A DNA stretch of 64,000 nt from positions 192,057-256,056 of the forward strand of contig BDDD01001951.1 in assembly GCA_001972305.1 (NCBI GenBank), read 5' to 3'. A program made the translations under genes and the position numbers. Numbering within the stretch: position 1 is the first letter of the stretch; each line of letters opens with the position of its first letter. The notes below the pieces were generated by a model. It saw only the letters and a program-made list of their open reading frames with translations, was not told the origin of the DNA and did not search any database. Positions 1 through 10,545 of the stretch are shown here, in pieces. Origin of the DNA: Cephalotus follicularis. Its lineage: Eukaryota; Streptophyta; Magnoliopsida; Oxalidales; Cephalotaceae.

Positions 1-755
1 TATGCACATATAGGCTATAATATGGTTATATCCCCCATATTACACTTACTAGCATATTTAAACCTCCATGAATCTCAAGGATTCATTATCACACCATTCC
101 CATATACTTTCCTACATATATTTTGACTTGCATTATAACCCACTTGAATATACACCCATTCCATGATTCATTTAACACTAGGAACGTACCACTTCTTTCA
201 TTGCATTATCATGAATCCGAGATGAATGAGAGATTTACATTATGCTATTACATCGCAATTCTACACAATTCCCCTAAATCCATAAGGAAATTCATTCCCC
301 TTCACTCTTCAACAAAGCCTAATTTATGGTTCAAGAAGATGATTAAACTTGTTTCACATGACTTAAACTTTTAATCTAATAACATATACACACAATTCTA
401 ATTCACTAATATTCGTAATTCATTGAAACCATAGAATTCATTGATTTTTCCTTACCATCATAGGACCTGAAAATTAAAGGAGAATAAAATTAGAAGGAAA
501 TTCATGCACTTTCCATCTTATTTACTCTCTGTAATCACCCTTAAACCATAGCCAAGTATCAATTCTCCTTTGCTCATAATAAACCCAAAATTTAAAGAAG
601 AGAAAATGAGATACTAATCCATGATAACAACTTCCATTCCAACACAATTTCATCTCTACACTATAAAGAAATCAACTTCTCCTTTTTCCAATTAAAGCCG
701 AAATTTTCAAGAATAAGAAAAGTGATTAACCCATACAATTATTCTCAACATACTA
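1..755 (-). repeat. Old LTR I, left segment (host of element A)
   Basis: This AT-rich sequence has no gene. It continues at 15619-15968 and 18496-19009 once the insertions A and Q-minus are removed. The right end at 19009 reads on the minus strand as TGTAACACCCCG, a typical gypsy LTR start, so the unit is probably a minus-strand LTR whose other end lies left of the window. It contains imperfect tandem copies of roughly 100-130 bp (starts near 438, 569, 672 and, after A, 15650), each with a C/T-rich segment followed by an A/G-rich segment. The 76-83 codon open frames here look like chance. Confidence 0.5.
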
Positions 756-918
756 TGTGACGTCCCGAATTCCCTTTTTATACTGTTCATGCATACATTG
801 TACCATATTGTACTGTATCGAATTGTATTGAATTGAGGTATTCTTATACCTATTGTTATTGTATTGGTTATCTGCATGTATAGTCGGGATTTTAGGCTGA
901 GTATCGGAGAGTTGGCCG

Positions 919-939
919 AATTGACTATATAAGTCAATT
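919..939 (+). promoter_or_regulatory. TATA box inside an inverted repeat of W-box cores
   Basis: AATTGACT (919-926) and AGTCAATT (932-939) are perfect inverted arms around ATATA, giving TATATAAG at 926-933. Each arm holds TTGACT, the core recognised by WRKY factors. The structure is intact in the 3' LTR at 13522-13542. A CT-rich initiator-like stretch follows directly. This is the likely core promoter of element A; WRKY control is an inference. Confidence 0.65.
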
Positions 940-1454
940 TCTCACTCTCATTCTCTTATTCTTTCATTCTTCTCCCTCTCTCTATCCTTCTCCCTCTATC
1001 TCTCTCTTGCTGGCAGCCTCCCCCCATCTCCATAGTAGTCGAATTGCATATCCATCAACAAGGATGCTGATTGCAAGTGTGGGTTACCGATTGAGGGACA
1101 TAGCAGCCGATTCTTGAGTGTTTCTGGGCTTGATTGATCGTTAGCTCAACTTTTGAAGCTTCGTTCAAGGTAGGATTTCCCTACTTGATTGCTTATTGCT
1201 TAATTGCATAATCGATTGAATGATTCATTTAATTGAGTGATTGTATTGCATTGAATTGAAAACTAGGGTTTTTATTGAGTTCCTTGATCTAACTGATCTA
1301 GGAGGATTGAAACTGGATTTTAAAGGTTGTAACAAGTTTTACTAACCTCAAATGATTGATTTTAAACCTTGGTTTTCAAAGAATGGCTTTAAATTGTATT
1401 TTGGTATGAGATTGGTTGGTTTTTTTGCACAAAACTCGACCCTGCCCAGCAAAG

Positions 1455-1785
1455 ACATCGACCCCTAGCCCATGGACGTCGATGTCTTTCGCTTCAGAGT
1501 GTTGTATCTGTTATTCCACAGCAAAGACATCGATGTCTTTGAAAGACATCGACGTCTTTGCCTCGAGATGTCTTTCCCCAGAAAAGACATCGATGCCGAA
1601 CATAGATACGCATTCCCAGGATATTTTTATTGAAACGCGTCGACGTCTTTCTCCAAGGACATCGACGTCTTTCGGCCAGATCTCTACACAAATAGAGAAA
1701 GACATCGATGTCTTTCAAAGACATCGACGTCTTTCCACCGTTTTACATATGCGTCAACGTCTTTCACCAAGGACATCAACGCCTA
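1455..1785 (+). repeat. Cluster of AAAGACATCGATGTCTTT palindromes
   Basis: Perfect 18-bp palindromes lie at 1523-1540 and 1698-1715, with variants AAAGACATCGACGTCTTT at 1542-1559 and several half sites (GACGTC, CATCGAC) across about 330 bp. The cluster is repeated in the 3' LTR at about 14053-14385. It lies downstream of the presumed TATA box, so it would be transcribed and could fold as hairpins. Open frames of 60-162 codons here exist only because the motif lacks stop codons. Confidence 0.85.
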
Positions 1786-2633
1786 ATGAACTGAAAAGAG
1801 TTTTTAACTACTTTAAAGCTGGTTTTCAACTTCTTTTCACATTGTCACTTGACTGGAGCCTCACTTGAGGTGTTCAAGTGTTTGAAAACAGTTTTAATGA
1901 TTGTACTGACCGACTGATTGCTTGAGTCGTGAGTGATGTGAGTCTAAGTCGGTAAGTTGGATGCACATTCCTAACCCTCCATTAGATACCGTCACTTATT
2001 GACTTTTCTTATTGACATTGTAATGATATTGTACTGACATGATTGATTGTATTGTATGTATCTTATAGAGCAACCTTATGATTCGTGTCGGCATGTTAGG
2101 TTGTTGACTCTGTCCACCTATCTCGTCGATCGTTTCATTCACTGTACTGTATTGACTCGCTGACGAGCGGTACCGATTGATTGTCGATCGATGCTCCCTT
2201 GAGGCCGTAGCTCCCTCGGTTGTAGCTCATCGAGATTGTATTGACCCAGCCATAGGCTGGAAGATCTATGAGTCCCAAACCTGATCAATCTGAGAACCGT
2301 AGATAGATCTCCCACCTTCTTTTGAAGGACTACCTTCCGTGGGATTGATCACTGCTAACTGATTGACATTGTATTGACCCGGTGTCGCGTGCTCTATAGG
2401 ATATTGATTGATTGATTGGGTGTTTTATACACCACCATTGAGTGTCTGTCATTGATTAATTGTTATAGATCCTATATGTATGCTATGCTATGGGCCATTG
2501 TCATACGGGTAGTCTGATCGCCAACTGTATATATGCATTTGCCATGTCATGCATTGATATTGTACATCGCACATTGATATTGCATAGATTGTCACCGATA
2601 TTGCATATTGTACATGCATACATGCTGCATGAG

Positions 2634-5143
2634 TGTAACGCCCGGAAATTCAATTTCATGTATTATTGTAATCCTCAATGTAACTTTTTACTTTGAATTA
2701 ATAAAAGGCAAAATTCCTGGTTGATATCTTGAATCAAGTTAACTTAGAGCATTTGGAAGTGTGATTGTAAGTATAATTGTGGGGATTTTTGGCCTGGACA
2801 GCCGACTGGTGAAATATACCAGCCGACTGTTGGACTAAAGGGAGAGGCAGTCGACTGGCGTGAGGAACCAGTCAACTGGCCAACTGTCGTGACATTTGGC
2901 AATAGACTGCCAGGCGAGGCAGTCGACTGCCAGGGAAAGTCAGCCGACTGGATCGTGCCCTGTTTTATCTGCATGTGATGAGATCACATGCAGCCCTTGA
3001 GAAGATAACTTGCAGGCGCCATCTGATCATAAATAGGACGTGTTGGGCATGCACCATCACGTCAGGACCTGCAAAGACAGAGAGAAAGAGCAAAGGGGAT
3101 ATGTGGGTTAGCATGCATGTGATAGTGAGAGAGGAAAGCTCTTATGCCATGCAAAAGGGGTTGAAGGGAGAGGACTACATAAAAATGCTTCCTGCCTTCG
3201 TCTCTCTCACCCTACAATCTGATAAGAAAGAACCAGAGAGTTTGAGAGCCAAGACAGTGAGAATTTGAGTGTGAAATAGTGAGGAAGTGAAAGGATCCTC
3301 CATTGTTAAAGTTTGGATCTTGGATTGAAGCTGCTGGACGGTTCTTGGAGCTACTGGGAGGCTCAAAGATACTGGAAAGGAGACACAAAGAGGTGGACTT
3401 TCAATTTCTAACTTGAAATCAAAGGTAGGGGTAGTGGTAGAGAATTTATGCATGCACTTTGAGTTTAAGGACAATGATATTTTAAATGAATGGTACAGTT
3501 GTTTTGGCTGTGGTTTACAGTATGGTTGTTGTGGTTATTGTTGATAGATAACCTAACATGCTTACTGAATTTTGAATGGAGAATTGGAATGGTTTTCATG
3601 CAATGCCATATTTGGATTTCTTTTGAATCATGATGAAAACGAAGTATAATGCATGAATTGAGTTGTGTTTTAGACCAATGTATGATTATTGGTGTTATTC
3701 TGATATTTGAATACATGTGAATAAGTTCAGTTGCTTGATTGGATGAATTAACAGTGAGTTATTGTCACTGTCCAAACCCAGAACAGTCGACTGTTTAACT
3801 AAAATAGTCGACTACTCAAACATTCAGTCCACTGGCAAGTAATAACAGTCGACTGCGCATGCAATGTTACCCAGAACAGTTGACTGTCGAAGGAAGGCGG
3901 TCGACTGCCTGGTACTCGTGATGAACAAGTCGACTGCTTGGGAAGAGCAGTCGACTGACTCAAGGATCCAGCCGACTGTTATGGAAAAACAGTCGACTGT
4001 TACAGCAGAAATGGGACTTTTAGAGAAGGAGATAGGCCTAGGTTAATTACCAACAACCCTAGGTGCATTCTGAGCATATGTTTGCATTATTACTGTGAAT
4101 TGCATTATGGTTGATTTCTAAAAAGTGTTAACCATTTTGAAAAGTTTGCATGATTATTATAATCATTATTGCACGAAAATGTATATTTGTCAAATATATG
4201 ATTTTATATATTTTCGAAATGGCTGGGGAAGTATCCCCAAATACGGAGAACTGTTTAAAGGATTGACTACGCAAACCAAATGTATTGTTTTAAGTTTTAT
4301 AACTTATTTCAACTTGTGAACGGAGTAATATATTTTAAACAAATATATTTGATCAAGTAATTATACTTTATTGCTTGAATTGTACTGTGCAATACTTGTG
4401 ACTGTTGGGTTAGCCGTCGTGCTAAACAACATACGGAGGACTTGCTCCTAACCGTTAGCAAACGGGATGGGGTAAGAGTGCATGACGTTGGGGCCAGGAG
4501 GTGGCGACGGTTATGACGACTTGTTTGTCTGGTTCCTTTTGGGACATACTTATTGCTTGTGTTGATACAACTTACGGAGTTATTCTTGTACGGTGAACAT
4601 GCATATATTTTTATATGTATATACGAAGTTATAATTATTGTGAAAATTTCATATCATGCTGCATCACTATGCATTCATCCATGATACGCATTACCTTGAC
4701 CTTAAACTGTATTCATAAACTTTTCTACTTAGCCGAGTGAGGACAAAGGCTCACCCCTACTGTAACAGATTGATGGAGTGGTTTGTGAGATGGAGCATGC
4801 TTGGAGACTTAAAGAGAAGACTGTGTAGTTTCTCTTATTTTATGTACTGGATTATGGAACAATGATTTTGTAATTTGGATTATTGTAACTTGGGTTATTC
4901 TCGTACTATATTATTATCACTCTCCGTTTTGGGCGATCGACAATGATGGGTGTTTTGTTATAAACTTGTTGGGCATCACGTAGTATGGGATGCGTGATGC
5001 ATGTTTAAACTCGGCTCATTTATGTTTTGCTTCCGCTATCTAAGGTTTTTATTTATTGGTAAATTTGCATGAGTTGGATTATATTATGTTGATTGCCTTA
5101 CCACTTTATATGTTGTCTTCAGTTGGAAAACGGGGGCGTGACA
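2634..5143 (+). mobile_element. Solo LTR, family Q (gypsy type)
   Basis: Flanked by the perfect TSD ATGAG (2629-2633 and 5144-5148). Starts TGTAACGCCCGG and ends GGGCGTGACA, 2,510 bp with no internal domain, so it arose by LTR-LTR recombination. A second copy lies in reverse at 15969-18490. It has two clusters of the palindromic word CAGTCGACTG (about 2800-2955 and 3780-4005), including the 14-bp palindrome AACAGTCGACTGTT at 3782-3795. A weak TATA-like site, TACATAAAAA, lies near 3177. A stem-loop with AGCC at 4731-4734 and GGCT at 4748-4751 lies near the 3' end. Confidence 0.92.
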
Positions 5144-5156
5144 ATGAGGTTTCTGC

Positions 5157-5173
5157 TTAGCCAGTGTGGCTAA
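5157..5173 (+). other. Conserved LTR stem-loop (element A copy)
   Basis: TTAGCC (5157-5162), loop AGTGT, GGCTAA (5168-5173), followed by CCCCATCC and a second hairpin CCCATCC/GGATGGG. Equivalent hairpins with different but still pairing arms occur in other gypsy-type LTRs here: 21278-21292, 46081-46095, 39655-39667, and on the minus strand 34495-34507, 41910-41923 and 51595-51607. The 3' LTR of A has lost it. Confidence 0.6.
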
Positions 5174-5540
5174 CCCCATCCTTTGGGATGGGCTGTGTTG
5201 TACTTTTGTGTGCGGCATAGGTAGGGTAACAGGTAGCAGCAGACAGAAGGACTGAAGCCTCGTTTTGATCACACGACTGATTGGGTATCACGGAGCTGGT
5301 TGTGAGATATTGTAGTAAAAGACTGAAATATATTGTATTTTAAAAGATTGGCATTGTAAAGGATTTGTATTGTATTGTACAGTATGGATGGATTGTTGTA
5401 TTGTAACTTCCGCATATGATATGTATTGCAAAATTTTAAGTTTTTCTGCATTTTTATATTGCTAGTCCCAACCATTGTATTGTGTATTGGATTGAGAATA
5501 ATGTGACGTGTTCGCCCTACGGCCGCGGGGTGTTACAGAA

Positions 5541-5553
5541 TGGTATCAGAGAC
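5541..5553 (+). other. Primer-binding site of element A
   Basis: TGGTATCAGAGAC starts 3 bp after the 5' LTR and matches the 3' end complement of plant initiator tRNA-Met except near its inner end. It marks the start of the internal region. Confidence 0.85.
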
Positions 5554-5649
5554 ATTGGTTGGCCTGCTAGTTAAGTATATTAATGCATTGATTGAGATTG
5601 ACTGAATGGATTTACATAGAGATTGATATTGAAATTGAAAGAGATTGTA

Positions 5650-6188
5650 TCTAATCATCCCGTTGTTGAGCCGTTTCTTAAAGTTGCAGCCTCCAGCATT
5701 TGTAGGACTCCCTGATCCTACCCTTGCTGAGTCTTGGCTAACACAATTGGAGAAGATCTTTGACGTCATGGGATGTGATGATAAATAGAAATTGGTATTG
5801 GCAGTGTATATGCTCCAAGGAGAAGCTGAGCACTGGTGGGCTATGGTTAACACATATTGGAATAGGATGGTATAGTCCGCTCTTTGAATGCCTTCAAAAG
5901 AGAATTCAATGCAAGGGACGAACCTCAGGTAGAGACAGACAGAAGAGAGATTGAATTTGCTAACTTGGTACAAGGAAGCATGACAGTTGCTGAGTAAGAG
6001 GCAAGATTCATGCAGTTAGCCCGACCTGCCCCATACTTAGTGGAAGGCCAAGAGCGTAGAGCAAAAAAGTTCCTTTGGGGACTGAGACTGGATTTGAGGA
6101 GGCAACTGACTCCCTTGGGTGTGACCTCCATATCGAATATTTCTTCCCGAGCTATATAGCTTGAGGATATTGCAGCAGAGGCTAAACT
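5650..6188 (+). pseudogene. Element A gag, first part (broken)
   Basis: Encodes the central retrotransposon gag (capsid) domain that packages genomic RNA. Recognisable blocks are LPDPTLAESWL, MLQGEAEHWW and EFANLVQGSM, the last being the conserved end of the domain. The same blocks occur in the minus-strand gag at 40547-41335. At least three in-frame stops are present. One at about 5786-5788 replaces a Gln that the P gag keeps (CAG to TAG). The N-terminal part and most of the leader are missing, since this block starts only about 100 bp after the PBS. Element B interrupts the frame at 6189, and the zinc-knuckle end of gag continues at 9643. Confidence 0.85.
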
Positions 6189-7794
6189 TGTAATACCCCG
6201 TACCTGTTTTTAGGGGATTTTAAGTTAAGGCCTTGTTTGGCATATAGAAAGGACTTAAGTGGGAATTGAGGTAAGTTATTTAAACATGTGGACATGATTA
6301 GTTTGGATTATTATATGATATATGGATTAGCTTCTTGGAGAAGCTTTGTGTTTTTCCCAAGGTAATGATGATAAGATGGAAGTTAGTAAGCGGGCTGGCA
6401 GTGCCTTCTTAGTTAGTGGAGTTCGGCTTTGAGAGAGAGAGTTGGTTTCTTATTCTTCTACTTTCCCCTTCTTCCGTGAGCGTTTTGGTTGCCCCCTTTT
6501 GCTTTTGAGCTATGAAGGTGAGCTCTCTTCTTCCCTGGTTTATGTTGTGTGGTGGCACATTGCGCTGGGGCCGAGGAGGAGGATGATAGCCTGGTTTGGT
6601 TGGTTGTGTTTTTTGTTCATGCATGCGTTATGTCTTATTCTCAATCTAATATGTGTTAGCTTGCAGACGAGGAACCTGTTGCTGTGATAGAGCATCTTAG
6701 GGTTTGTCGATGGTAGCTTGAGGCGATTTGTGAGTGGGACATTCTCCTCTTTCTTTTACTTGATATCTCGTGTGCCTGTTGTTATCCTCTGGTAGAACAT
6801 TTTCTGTGGGATTTGGATCCCTGTTACCCTTGTTTATGTTGTAATCTTGTTCTTGACAGAGCTTGAGAGCTCAGATGGTTCTTGGGTTGAATGTATGTTG
6901 TTCCTCTGACGGTTGTTGTTTCCATCAAACGATCTCTTTCTTTATTCTTGGGTCCTCGGCTTTTGAGCACGGGACGATATTTTCTGAACATGATATATAT
7001 TATTTTGGAATGATAATATGATGTGTTCTTGAGATGATTTATTGTGTTTTATGATGAGATTTCGTATTTTTATTTGAAACACTGTGTTACGATCTTTTGC
7101 TTGTTTATCGAGAAGGTTACCCGAGGTCGGGCAGGTCAGGGAATCTCCCCGAGGTGGGGTTCAACCTGTGGGGCTCGTGTCCTGACCTCAGGGTTGTTAA
7201 GGCTGGGTTGGTTTGTGTTGTGGTCTGGCACTTATCGTCGGGCTCTGTCCGAGGAGAACATGTTGTCCGAGGAGACGTCCGAGGAGAACGTGTTATCCAA
7301 AGAGGCCATGCACGGGAAGGCAATGCCCGGGGAGGCCATGCTCGAGGAGGTCTTGCCCGGGGAGGACATGTCCGAGGTTAGTCGTCCAATGAGGACATGC
7401 CTGAGGATGGCTCGTCCGGGGAAGGCATGTCTTAGGATGGAGGTGCAGGCCTGACTTGTGTTATGTTGTGTGGTGTTGGCATCCCCTGCCCGAGACCCCT
7501 GGCAAGACGTAGTGTTGCATTCTCTGCCCTGGCTCCCTCCCCTGGCATGTTCCTTTAGTGGAACGGTGCGTTTGGGCAGTGGTTGTGGTGCGTGTTTCTT
7601 TTACTTAAACAATGAGTTTTTGGAATGGTTTTATGTAAGGGTTATTTACAGTTTTGCCGTTCCTTCCTTGTCCCTTCTCTGCCGTGTGTTTCTTCCAGCA
7701 TGCGTGGCGCTTTTGGCTTAGAGGAGATGGGAAATTCCTCCTTCCTGCCGGGCGATTCGTCCGAGGTGGTTATCCTGAGGGATGGGTCATCACA
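6189..7794 (+). repeat. Element B 5' LTR
   Basis: Starts TGTAATACCCCG and ends GGGTCATCACA. The first 250 bp are repeated almost exactly at 9388-9640. At 7240-7440 there is a GC-rich array of short degenerate repeats of the type GAGGACATGYCCGAGG, partly retained in the solo copy at 47458-47590. It lacks about 0.9 kb present in that solo copy, including the 119-bp repeats and the stem-loop. Confidence 0.88.
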
Positions 7795-7796
7795 GT

Positions 7797-7807
7797 TGGT
7801 ATCAGAG
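7797..7807 (+). other. Primer-binding site of element B
   Basis: TGGTATCAGAG lies 2 bp after the LTR end at 7794 and is complementary to the 3' end of initiator tRNA-Met. Confidence 0.8.
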
Positions 7808-7953
7808 AGACCGGTTTGTGGTTGTAGTGCATGTTTTTCCTTCTTGTTGTGTATTAAGGCTTTCTGGGGTTTTATATGTTGGGTTTTGCATTTCATGCAT
7901 GGCATACATATTGAACGTATTGTTACAGTGGTTTCTTGGCTTGTGTGTGAAGG

Positions 7954-9300
7954 ATGATGCGTCGTAGTGGCACCAGAGGTCGTGGCCAGAGTGGGGGCGG
8001 GGCAACCTCCAGGCCAGCTGGGGATCGGGAACCACAGAATGTTTAGCCGGACGTGCAAGCAAATCCTGGAGTTGAGGCCAGGGAAAGCAGCCCAGCAGAG
8101 GTGGAGGATCATGTTGGGCACTCTACTACTCAAGTACCTCCTCCGGTTGTTGCTGGAAGTCAGCCTGAGCTGTTACAGGCTTTTACCGTATGGGCTTAAA
8201 CCATTGGGGCAGCTAGAACTCAGCCCTTGCCGCTTGAACGTATGCAGCGCCTTGGAGCGGTTGTTTTTGAAGGATCTGGTGCAGAGACTTGGTTAAACCG
8301 TATGGAGCGGATATTTGAAAGGATTGATATATCTGTTGACCAGCGGGTAGGCAATGCATCCTTTTTGTTGGTAAGGAGCCTTGCATTGGTGGGAAGCTTT
8401 GAGTGCTAGGTTTGAGGATCCTCTGGAGATCACCTGGTCTGTGTTTAAGAAAAAGTTCCGCCAGCATTTTCTTCCTCGTACCTATGTCTAGGAGCCGAGG
8501 AGGGAATTCTTGCGTTTGTATCAGGGTTCTATGTCGGTGGCACAGTACGAGCATATGTTTTTGGAGTTGTCTCACTTTACTCCTGCTTTAGTGGTTGATC
8601 AGGAGGAGAGATGCCAAAGGTTTTTGGACGGCTTGAGGCCGGAGATACTGCATGCAGTGGCAACCATTGATTGGAATGTTTTTTTGTAATCTGGTGGAGT
8701 CGTCCATGAGGGTCAAGCTAAGCATAAATGAGCAGAGGAGCACACAGGACCGAGGACAGAAATGGTCTGCTTCTAATCTTGAAGTGGAGGAGAGTTCCTC
8801 CACGATTCAGAGGACGAGGGGACCCTCGTCTGCCAGTGGACCAGTTAGTAAGGGGAGTTGGGGAGGATCAACCTAGCAGCAGACTCAGGCTCCAGTCCCT
8901 AGTTTTTCTCATGGAACTCTTGAGATGGAAAGTGCAGGGACTTTTTCGTCACCCTCACGTTGTCAGCAATGTGGTCGACACCATTTTGGTGAATGTGGAG
9001 TGGGAAATCGTTCATGTTATCAATGTGGTCAGACTGGGTATTTAAGGAATCAATGTCCATTGGGGTTACAGAGTGCAATGGGAACGCAAGGATTTGCATC
9101 CTCGGATGTATAGTCGACGGCCAGAGAATCAGCATAGAGGACCAATCAGTTGGGTGCACCGGGTAGTGGAGCGGCTGCTCGGCAAGCCTCTGGTTGGGGA
9201 GCTGGTAGTAGTAGACCACCTTGAAGACCTATGGCCACTGCAAGGGTGTACAATTTGAAGACGGGTACAGGCCTTACCACTCCTGCTGAGGATGAAGGTT
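7954..9300 (+). pseudogene. Element B gag (broken), with two zinc knuckles
   Basis: A gag-like protein that would form the particle and bind RNA. The frame probably opens at the tandem ATGs at 7954/7957 with an Arg/Gly-rich start. A gag domain block appears near 8227-8400 (GAETWLNRMERIFE) and continues in another frame to about 8690 (YEHMFLELSHF). Two CCHC-like knuckles follow at about 8965-9060: CQQCGRHHFGEC and CYQCGQTGYLRNQC. In the second, the usual His is Tyr. Frameshifts near 8390 and 8685 and several stops break it. A short tail resembling the gag-protease linker runs to about 9300, then the 3' LTR begins with no pol. Confidence 0.8.
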
Positions 9301-9387
9301 AGTTTGTTTCTTCGGATCATGTTTTGGTTATAAGTGTTCCACCTGTGTTTTAAATTTTGGGGAAAAAAATTCCTAAGGTGCGGAGGA

Positions 9388-9640
9388 TGTAATACCCCGT
9401 ACCTGTTTTTAGAGGATTTTCAGTTAAGGCGCCTTGTTTGGCACATGGAAAGGACTTAAGTGGGAATTGTGGTAAGTTATTTAAACATGTGGACATGATT
9501 AGTTTGGATTATTATATGATATATGGATTAGCTTCTTGGAGAAGCTTTGTGTTTTTCCCAAGGTAATGATGATAAGATGGGAGTTGGTAAGTGGGCTGGC
9601 AGTGCCTTCTTGGTTAGTGGAGTTCGGCTTTGAGAGAGAG
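9388..9640 (+). repeat. Element B 3' LTR, truncated
   Basis: Begins TGTAATACCCCG after a short purine-rich stretch and matches 6189-6440. Identity stops at the GAGA run near 9640, where gag of element A resumes. Confidence 0.85.
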
Positions 9641-9642
9641 AA

Positions 9643-9960
9643 GTGAGAGAGAGAGCTGGTCAGGGTACACCCTCCAGACTCTCTAGGAGTGGTAATAAGA
9701 GTGCTACGGTTCCTTGTGTGCATTGTCAGAAGACCAACCATACTTCTGAGAATTGTAGATGGTTCTTGGGCCATTGCTTGGTTTGTCGTGGTTCCGACCA
9801 CATTGCTAGAGATTGTCCTCGGAGTTCTCGTCCTAGAGGATTTGATCAGACACAATGGTCACCGCCCCCACCGGGACCGATAGCCAGTGTACCGTCTTCT
9901 TCCCATGGGACTTCGCAGTCCAGAGGGAAACAACCTATGAGTTCTGCTCTAACAGTTTAG
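9643..9960 (+). pseudogene. Element A gag C-terminus with zinc knuckles
   Basis: This is the end of A's gag after the B insertion. Two Cys/His clusters are visible: CVHCQKTNHTSENC and CLVCRGSDHIARDC, the latter a good CX2CX4HX4C nucleic-acid-binding knuckle. A Pro/Ser-rich linker leads to an in-frame TAG (9958-9960), after which the same frame continues into the protease. In intact relatives gag and protease are one open frame here, so the stop is probably a lesion. Confidence 0.85.
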
Positions 9961-9966
9961 GCTAGA

Positions 9967-10545
9967 GTGTTTGCTATGGAACCGAGTGCTGCAACAGGGT
10001 CCGATGTTGTGATTGGAGGTACCATTCGACTCTTTCAGCTTCCAGCACGGGTTCTTATTGATCCGGGTTCACCCCATTCATTCATTGCATTGTATTTTGT
10101 CTCCCATGTTGGTTTGAGACCCGAGTGCCTTCCTTTCTTGATGGAGGTATCCACACCTCTCGGTGAGTCAGCGACCACCGATCGAGTGTGCAGAGATTGT
10201 ATTGTAATGATTGATGATCGTTGCTTGTTAGCCGATCTTATTGTTTTACCGATGGATGTCCTTGATGTGATTCTTGGCATGGATTGGTTGTCTACTAGCT
10301 TTGCTCAGGTGGATTGTCATCGGAAAGTAGTGGTTTTCAATCCTCCGGGACGACCACCTTTTCGGTTCATTGGTACCTTAAAGCCATTGTTTGTTCCGAT
10401 GATTTCGGCTTTGCATGCTGACAGATTGTTACGACAGGGATGCCAGGGGTTTTTGGCACATGTGCTCGATACAGACAGATGGCGGCCGAAACTGGAAGAT
10501 ATTCCAGTGGCTTTGAGTTCGGAGATGTTTTTCCTCGAGATTTAA
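9967..10545 (+). pseudogene. Element A aspartic protease (retropepsin) segment
   Basis: Retropepsin domain that would cut the Gag-Pol polyprotein. The fold is recognisable from the strand before the active site (about residues 19-31), the flap region and the C-terminal block DVILGMDWL typical of gypsy proteases. The active site reads ARVLIDPGSPHSF: the catalytic Asp is present but DTG/DSG has become DPG. The end of the protease leads to the linker KLEDIPV, then the frame shifts near 10510-10518 and RT continues in another frame. Translation in this frame stops at 10545. Confidence 0.85.

Larger units (their letters stand above)
756..5537 (+). repeat. Element A 5' LTR (interrupted)
   Basis: Starts TGTGACGTCCC and ends GGGGTGTTACA, and aligns along its length with the 3' LTR at 13359-15613. 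A 2,515-bp insertion (solo LTR Q plus TSD) sits at 2634-5148, so the native length is about 2.27 kb. It contains a TATA box near 926, a CT-rich stretch at 940-1015, a palindrome cluster at 1455-1785, runs of TTGATTG-like words and a stem-loop at 5157-5173. The 3' LTR lacks about 40 bp around that stem-loop. Many differences between the two LTRs are C/T or G/A changes at former CG sites. Confidence 0.92.
6189..9640 (+). mobile_element. Element B: gag-only gypsy LTR element nested in A, 3' end truncated
   Basis: A 5' LTR (6189-7794), tRNA-Met PBS (7797-7807), degenerate gag (about 7954-9300) and the first 253 bp of a 3' LTR (9388-9640). No protease, RT or integrase lies between gag and the 3' LTR, so this copy is non-autonomous or internally deleted. 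The truncated 3' LTR abuts A's gag with no visible TSD, so a deletion removed the rest. A solo LTR of the same family lies at 44609-47948. Confidence 0.87.

Noticed and set aside
1416..1868. 150-codon open frame (and copy at 13957-14445)
   Set aside because: Produced by the stop-free AAAGACATCGATGTCTTT array in element A's LTRs; the protein is just the translated repeat.
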